A program made the position numbers and the translations under genes. From Saprospiraceae bacterium (GTDB lineage Bacteria; Bacteroidota; Bacteroidia; Chitinophagales; Saprospiraceae): a stretch of 64,000 nt of DNA. The stretch covers positions 1-64,000 of the forward strand of contig WFXH01000029.1 of NCBI GenBank assembly GCA_015490715.1. The letters are read 5' to 3'. Numbering within the stretch: the first letter of the stretch is position 1; every line of letters begins with the position of its first letter. Shown here one piece after another: positions 59,185 through 64,000 of the stretch. Below the pieces are notes generated by a model. The model did no database searches, was not told the DNA's origin, and worked only from the letters and a program-made list of their open reading frames with translations.

Positions 59185-61587
59185 CTACCTCTCTCGATGG
59201 GCACTTTGAAGGGCTTCGACTTCGGCTACGGTGTGTAAGGTCTTGAGCAAGGCATCGGGGTTGACACTGATGGAATCGATACCCTGGCGTACCAAAAACT
59301 CCGTAAAATCGGCGTAATCCGACGGAGCCTGCCCGCAGATACCCACCACCTTGCCCATGCGATGGGCTCCCTCGATGATAAGCTTGCAGGCAGTGCGTAC
59401 CGCTATATGTCGCTCATCAAACAAATGCGCAATCAGCCCCGAATCGCGGTCCACCCCCAAGACAAATTGCGTCAAATCGTTGGACCCGATGCTAAATCCA
59501 TCAAAAAACTTGGAAAATTCCTCTATCAACAGGACGTTGGACGGAATCTCCGCCATCATGAAGATTTCGAGGCCGCGCTCTCCCCTCTTTAGCCCACCAC
59601 GCTCAATGACCTCCAACACCCGCGCGGCCTCTTCGGGCGTGCGACAGAACGGCACCATCACCTGCAGATTGTCCAATCCCATTTCCTCACGCACCCGCCG
59701 CACTGCCTGCACCTCGAGGATAAAAGCCTCTCGATATTCGTCGGAGTAATAACGTGAAGCACCGCGCCAACCCAACATAGGATTTTCTTCGGAGGGCTCA
59801 AACCGCGTACCACCGATCAAGTGTGCGTATTCGTTCGACTTGAAGTCCGAAAACCGCAAGATCACCTTCCGCGGATAAAACGCCGCAGCAATGACCGCGA
59901 TGCCTTGCGAGAGCGTATCGACAAAGTACGAAGCCTTGTCTGCATACGACCAGGTGAGCGCATCGATCTGCTCTTTCAACGCTTCATCGAGCTCGTCATA
60001 ATGCAAGAGCGCAAGGGGATGAATCTTCATCCACGAGGCGAAGATGAATTCCATCCGCGCGAGCCCCACGCCATCGGCGGGCAGTTGTGCATTGCGGAAG
60101 GCCTCCTCGGGATTGCCGATATTGAGGTAGATCTTCGTCTGCGTCTTAGGCAATTTGGTCGTATCGACATCTTCTACTTCATAGCGCAACAGCCCGTCGT
60201 ACACCATCCCCGTTTCGCCCTCTGCCGTAGAGACAGTCACAGCCTGCCCCGTACGGAGCAGCTCGGTAGCATTCGATGTGCCCACCACTGCGGGGATGCC
60301 CAGCTCACGAGCTACGATCGCGGCATGCGAGGTTCTACCGCCCTGATTGGTGATGATTGCCGAGGCCTTTTGCATGATCGGCACCCAATCGGGATCCGTC
60401 ATCTCCGTGACGAGTACCTCCCCCTCTTCAAAGAAGATCATATCTTCTGCGCGGTGTAATATGCGCACCTTCCCTTGCGCAACGGCATTGCCTACAGCGA
60501 TGCCCTGCAATAGCGCCGGGCGTTGCTCCAACAAGCGATAGAGGCGCAGTAGCCCGCGGTCCTTTCTACTGTGCACAGTCTCCGGTCGAGCCTGCACGAT
60601 GTAGAGGTCTCCCGTTAAGCCGTCTTTTGCCCATTCGATATCCATGGGTGTAGGACGGCCGTGTTTTTTTGAATAGTGTTCTTCTATGGCAAGGGCCCAG
60701 GAGGCGAGTTGGAGGGCTTCCTCATCGCCAATACAAAAGCGCTTGCGATCCTCCTCGGGTACGTCTTCCACATACGGACGATGCCGACGGACATCGTAAA
60801 CCATGCGCCGCGCCTTTTCGCCCATGCGTCGCAAGATCAAACTGCGATATCCCCTGCGCAAAGTGGGCTTGTGGACGTAATACTCATCGGGCACGACATT
60901 GCCCTGCACCAATAGCTCGCCCAAACCCCAACTACCGTTGATCATCACCACGTCATCAAATCCACTTTCGGTGTCAAGCGTAAACATCACACCACTCGCG
61001 GCCAAGTCGCTGCGCACCATTTGTTGGATGCCGACCGATAGGGCCACCCCATCGTGTGTAAAACCGTGCTGATGGCGGTACACCATGGCGCGCGGCGTAA
61101 AGAGCGAAGCAAAGGCCTTCTTGACCGAATGCAGCAAATCCTCTGCCCCTCGCACCATGAGATATGTCTCTTGCTGGCCCGCAAAGGAGGCCTCCGGTAA
61201 ATCTTCCGACGTAGCCGACGAGCGAACCGCCACATAGGCCTCATCGACACCCACCTCCTTCGAAAGCATTTCATACGCCGAAACAATCGCCTCCCGCAAA
61301 GCGGGATCCCACCCTCCGCCAACAATCATCGCCTGTAGCTCCTCCGCGCGATGCACCACGTGATCTAAATCCTCCATGTCGACATCCGCCAACAACCGCC
61401 GTATGCGCTCCTCCAAGCCATTCGACCGCAAAAAATGCCGATAGGCCTCTACCGTCACCGCAAAACCATTAGGCACGCGAATGCCCAAACTCCCCAGCTC
61501 CCTCAACAACTCCCCCAAAGAGGCATTCTTGCCCCCGACCACACCAATATCGTCTACTCCAATGTCGCGAAACCATCGTATCCACAT
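59185..61587 (-). CDS. ppsA: Phosphoenolpyruvate synthase (pyruvate, water dikinase)
   Basis: About 800 residues from ATG 61587 (MWIRWFRDIGVDDIGVVGGKNASLGELL). The nucleotide-binding domain (VAVRSSATSEDLPEASFAGQQETYL), the mobile domain with the phosphorylated histidine (TNQGGRTSHAAIVAREL) and the C-terminal TIM barrel (FSIGSNDLTQFVLGVDRDSG, VGICGQAPSD) are all present. It makes PEP from pyruvate, ATP and water, supporting growth on peptides or pyruvate via gluconeogenesis. A TATATTTA box (one base off) precedes it. Confidence 0.96.
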   Translation of the reverse strand: MWIRWFRDIGVDDIGVVGGKNASLGELLRELGSLGIRVPNGFAVTVEAYRHFLRSNGLEERIRRLLADVDMEDLDHVVHRAEELQAMIVGGGWDPALREAIVSAYEMLSKEVGVDEAYVAVRSSATSEDLPEASFAGQQETYLMVRGAEDLLHSVKKAFASLFTPRAMVYRHQHGFTHDGVALSVGIQQMVRSDLAASGVMFTLDTESGFDDVVMINGSWGLGELLVQGNVVPDEYYVHKPTLRRGYRSLILRRMGEKARRMVYDVRRHRPYVEDVPEEDRKRFCIGDEEALQLASWALAIEEHYSKKHGRPTPMDIEWAKDGLTGDLYIVQARPETVHSRKDRGLLRLYRLLEQRPALLQGIAVGNAVAQGKVRILHRAEDMIFFEEGEVLVTEMTDPDWVPIMQKASAIITNQGGRTSHAAIVARELGIPAVVGTSNATELLRTGQAVTVSTAEGETGMVYDGLLRYEVEDVDTTKLPKTQTKIYLNIGNPEEAFRNAQLPADGVGLARMEFIFASWMKIHPLALLHYDELDEALKEQIDALTWSYADKASYFVDTLSQGIAVIAAAFYPRKVILRFSDFKSNEYAHLIGGTRFEPSEENPMLGWRGASRYYSDEYREAFILEVQAVRRVREEMGLDNLQVMVPFCRTPEEAARVLEVIERGGLKRGERGLEIFMMAEIPSNVLLIEEFSKFFDGFSIGSNDLTQFVLGVDRDSGLIAHLFDERHIAVRTACKLIIEGAHRMGKVVGICGQAPSDYADFTEFLVRQGIDSISVNPDALLKTLHTVAEVEALQSAHRER

Positions 61588-61707
61588 AGGTGTCCCAGTT
61601 TTTACCAATTTTTGACGGTTTAAATATATGAAATGTTTTTAATATAACTGCCACGTATGAAATGTTCGTATAGCGTCGTGCGTTGGAATGGCATAAAATT
61701 TTCCGAG

Positions 61708-62436
61708 ATGGAAAAATCCGTATCCGAAGCACTCCAATACAGAAGGGCTGTACGCCTCTTCGATCCCAACCGATCAATTGACCCAGAGGAGGTGCGCCAA
61801 TGCCTTCAGCTCGCCACCTTAGCGCCCAACAGCAGTAATCTACAGCTGTGGGAGTTCCATCACGTGTGCGACCCATCGCTGAAGGCGAAAATAGCCGAAT
61901 ACAGCTTCGGACAAAATGCAGCCAGGACGGCCGATCAATTTGTCGTCGTCGTGGTGCGAAAAGACCTATGGCGCAAGCGCGCCCAATGGAATATCAATGC
62001 AATTAAAGAGCTCCATCTCGACACGCCTCCTCATCTCTCCGATATCCGTCTCAAAGAAGTCATCAGTTATTACAATCGCCTTATCCCCTTTTTGTACTTC
62101 GATATTTTGGGGCTCCTGGGATGGATCAAATGGCTCTTCTTCGCGCTTGTGGGGCTCTTTCGTCCCGTCTACCGCGAAGTGACGGCTTGCGACATGCGCA
62201 TCGTAGCACACAAGAGCGCTGCCTTAGCTGCCCAGAGCTTCATGCTCCTGATGGCCGCCCGCGGCTACGACACCTGCCCCATGGAAGGCATCGACACGCG
62301 ACGCATTCGAAAGCTCCTCCGCCTGCCGCGCAGTGCAGAGATCAACATGGTCATCGCCTGCGGCATCCGCACGGACAAGGGTATCTACGGCCCACGCCTG
62401 CGCGTCCCCTTTTCGGAGGTCTACCGCCAGTGGTAA
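61708..62436 (+). CDS. Nitroreductase family protein
   Basis: About 242 residues from ATG 61708 (MEKSVSEALQYRRAVRLFDP); an upstream frame including a motif copy is unlikely to be translated. Nitroreductase hallmarks: QYRRAVRLFDPNRSIDPEEV, LATLAPNSSNLQLWEFHHV (FMN binding) and ALAAQSFMLLMAARGYDTCPMEGIDTRRI. It has an atypical hydrophobic insertion around residues 115-165 (LIPFLYFDILGLLGWIKWLFFALVGLF) that could bind a membrane. Such enzymes reduce quinones or nitro compounds using NAD(P)H; the physiological substrate is unknown. Confidence 0.88.
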   Translation: MEKSVSEALQYRRAVRLFDPNRSIDPEEVRQCLQLATLAPNSSNLQLWEFHHVCDPSLKAKIAEYSFGQNAARTADQFVVVVVRKDLWRKRAQWNINAIKELHLDTPPHLSDIRLKEVISYYNRLIPFLYFDILGLLGWIKWLFFALVGLFRPVYREVTACDMRIVAHKSAALAAQSFMLLMAARGYDTCPMEGIDTRRIRKLLRLPRSAEINMVIACGIRTDKGIYGPRLRVPFSEVYRQW

Positions 62437-62529
62437 GCCCTACAGGCGCACCATTTAATACCCATCGGTTAAACCTTTCCCACGTCACGGTATCCAAGGG
62501 GTACTGTCCTCACAGTCAAACTCCGCTGT

Positions 62530-64000
62530 ATGCAAACATCGACCCTTCAACACATTGGATGGATGTTGTTCTGTATGAAATGGTTGTCGTGGAGTCTGTA
62601 CTCCACCACCACACTCTTTGGACAGGACACGGTACATATCGCGATCCGTGCCACGGCATTGGGGCCTGAAATCGATGGCCGGATCTTTGGCACCAACCTC
62701 ACCAACGAATCGCGTACGGCGTATAAAACCGTACACGACTCGGCATTTGTCCGCGCTGCGACCTCCATGGGCATCAAAGTCGTCCGCTTTCCCGGCGGCA
62801 ACAACGCCGATGCCTACGACTGGAAAGCGCATGTGCGCATCCAGCCCGGGCGCCGGGTGTCCTGGGAGGGCGCGATCACACTAGCCGAAATAGCTGCTTT
62901 TTGCCAACGCATCGGCGCCGAGCTTTCCATCACGGTCAACTTTGGTACCGGTACAGCTCAAGATGCGGCAGACCTCGTCGAGTATCTCAACGGGCCGACC
63001 GATTCGCATTGGGGGGCATTGCGGGCAGCCCATGGTTTCGAAGAGCCACTCGATGTCCGATTTTTCGAAATCGGCAATGAAATCAACCAACCCCATCAGT
63101 GGTACCACTCCTGGACGGCCGAAAATCCATACAAGTACTACTTCGGCGGTTCAGAAGAGCGGCGCGGCAATTACCTCGCCTCCGCCAACCTCGACCCCAT
63201 CGGCAAAAAGGGCGATGCCTTCAAGGCCAACGGCCAAGCGCACCAACTCTACTACCTGCGCTTTCCACCCGTTCGCAATGTCCAAGTATACTGGGCCGCC
63301 TCCGAAGGCGACGCGCGCTCGGGAAAATTTTCCCTATGGACACCCGCGGCCTCCCTTGAGGACTACGGTCCTCTCGACAGCGTTTACCAACTCGATTCCC
63401 TCGAAGGCACCCTCCAGTTTGGCGACGGCATCCACGGCGCCATCCCACCTGTGGGCTCGTGGTTTGTCGTCGAATACACCACCTACGGCCACGAAGGCTT
63501 CTTAGATTTCGCCCGGGCCATGCGCCGCGCACCTTCGTCGGTCCCTATACAGATCGGTGCCGTGATGCTACCCTTCCACAACCGCAAGCCCATCGCGTCC
63601 GACGACACTATGCGGCAAATTCTCCAACAGATCGATTTTATCGTCAGCCACCAATACGGAGCAAGCATCCCCACCGACCGCTACTCTTACCGTCGTCAAA
63701 TCGCCCTCGAACGCACCGAAGGAACGAGCTACCAGCGCTATGCTCGCTTCCAGCAGTACGCCCGCCAACTCGGAGTGGACAAGAGCTACGGCATGGGCAT
63801 CACTGAGTGGAATATCTTCCTCGATGTCGATAGCTGGAAGCTCAACCGCACCCAAGAGGCCGCCGTTATCGCTGCAGAGTTTTTTATACGCCTCATCAAC
63901 GGCTTAGAGCGTTTTCCCGTATACATTGCTCACCAGTTTGCCCTCGGCGGCGTATGGCTCTCGCTGTATAACAACTGGACGAGCTACCAGATAGGCCCCA
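62530..64000 (+). CDS. GH51-like alpha-L-arabinofuranosidase-type glycosidase (3' part missing)
   Basis: The frame is open from ATG 62530 to the right edge (about 490 residues seen); ATGs at 62563 and 62575 are alternative starts. All leave a hydrophobic N-terminus ending LFGQD, probably a signal peptide. Family-like features are FGTNLTNESRTAY, VRFPGGNNADAYDW, FGTGTAQDAADLVEYLNG, FFEIGNEINQPHQWY (acid/base Glu) and GMGITEWNIFLD (candidate nucleophile Glu). This is the clan GH-A layout of family 51-like arabinofuranosidases. A T9SS sorting domain, if any, lies beyond the window. Confidence 0.75.
   Translation, partial: MQTSTLQHIGWMLFCMKWLSWSLYSTTTLFGQDTVHIAIRATALGPEIDGRIFGTNLTNESRTAYKTVHDSAFVRAATSMGIKVVRFPGGNNADAYDWKAHVRIQPGRRVSWEGAITLAEIAAFCQRIGAELSITVNFGTGTAQDAADLVEYLNGPTDSHWGALRAAHGFEEPLDVRFFEIGNEINQPHQWYHSWTAENPYKYYFGGSEERRGNYLASANLDPIGKKGDAFKANGQAHQLYYLRFPPVRNVQVYWAASEGDARSGKFSLWTPAASLEDYGPLDSVYQLDSLEGTLQFGDGIHGAIPPVGSWFVVEYTTYGHEGFLDFARAMRRAPSSVPIQIGAVMLPFHNRKPIASDDTMRQILQQIDFIVSHQYGASIPTDRYSYRRQIALERTEGTSYQRYARFQQYARQLGVDKSYGMGITEWNIFLDVDSWKLNRTQEAAVIAAEFFIRLINGLERFPVYIAHQFALGGVWLSLYNNWTSYQIGP

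Noticed and set aside
1-64000. CRISPR arrays, integrases, transposases, rRNA genes
   Set aside because: No direct-repeat/spacer pattern, no transposase or integrase signature and no rRNA-like stretch was seen in the gaps or the translated frames.

Overview
The window looks like a chromosomal segment of a Bacteroidota bacterium, probably from the Saprospiria or a related lineage. The signs are: a type IX secretion/gliding core in the canonical order porP/sprF-gldK-gldL-gldM-gldN (28.2-33.8 kb); secreted proteins with T9SS type A and type B C-terminal domains; a bacillithiol enzyme (BshC); an S46 dipeptidyl-peptidase; many SpII lipoproteins and outer-membrane barrels; and -7 promoter boxes of the Bacteroidota type (TAnnTTTG) in front of many genes. 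Base composition is fairly even and no phage, transposase, CRISPR array or rRNA was seen. The species cannot be named from the sequence.

Layout. 0-5.3 kb: rhomboid protease (cut by the left edge), RlmH, tRNA-Leu(CAG), a conserved Bacteroidota protein, a short DPP III-type peptidase lipoprotein and an HhH/beta-barrel protein. 5.5-10.5 kb: BshC, S46 peptidase coupled to a small lipoprotein, and an ADP-ribosylglycohydrolase. 10.7-16.5 kb: a T9SS cargo protein with EF-hand/dockerin-like repeat, an Omp28-like thioredoxin-fold cargo protein coupled to an SH3-like lipoprotein gene (possibly frameshifted), and CBS and DUF2892 proteins. 16.5-28 kb: PepT, CCA/polyA nucleotidyltransferase, DusB-like enzyme, NhaD antiporter, TolB-like lipoprotein, fused 2-oxoacid dehydrogenase E1, polyprenol-phosphate mannosyltransferase and MBL hydrolase. 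28-33.9 kb: T9SS core, closed by a strong terminator. 33.9-47.5 kb: ABC exporter, glycosyltransferase, T9SS type B cargo, isocitrate dehydrogenase, RuvB, porin, rhodanese, Ndk, DinB, EngB and barrels. 47.5-64 kb: SMC, YwaF-like protein, MiaE, a 43-residue membrane protein, a nuclease-like lipoprotein, a large BNR/sortilin-like T9SS cargo, PRTase, Fe-S membrane oxidoreductase, ZIP transporter, PEP synthase, nitroreductase, and the start of an arabinofuranosidase-like secreted glycosidase cut by the right edge.

How it works together: T9SS core genes sit among several of their likely cargos (10.8-13.3, 14.6-15.7, 37.2-39.1 and 53.9-56.4 kb) and among periplasmic peptidases (DPP III, S46, PepT) that suit a peptide-consuming lifestyle. 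The rest is mostly housekeeping (chromosome segregation, tRNA maturation and modification, recombination, central carbon metabolism).

The most unusual signal is not a gene. A short motif, core TATRAAAT usually followed by SG/SR and TKG, recurs more than twenty times in gaps between genes, often as inverted pairs. In several cases it sits directly after a TAnnTTTG promoter box, where transcription should start. It could be a start-site element or a decayed palindromic repeat family. Other notable points are near-leaderless promoters for smc and an ABC exporter, a terminator whose T-tract doubles as the next promoter, and two clean palindromic operator candidates.
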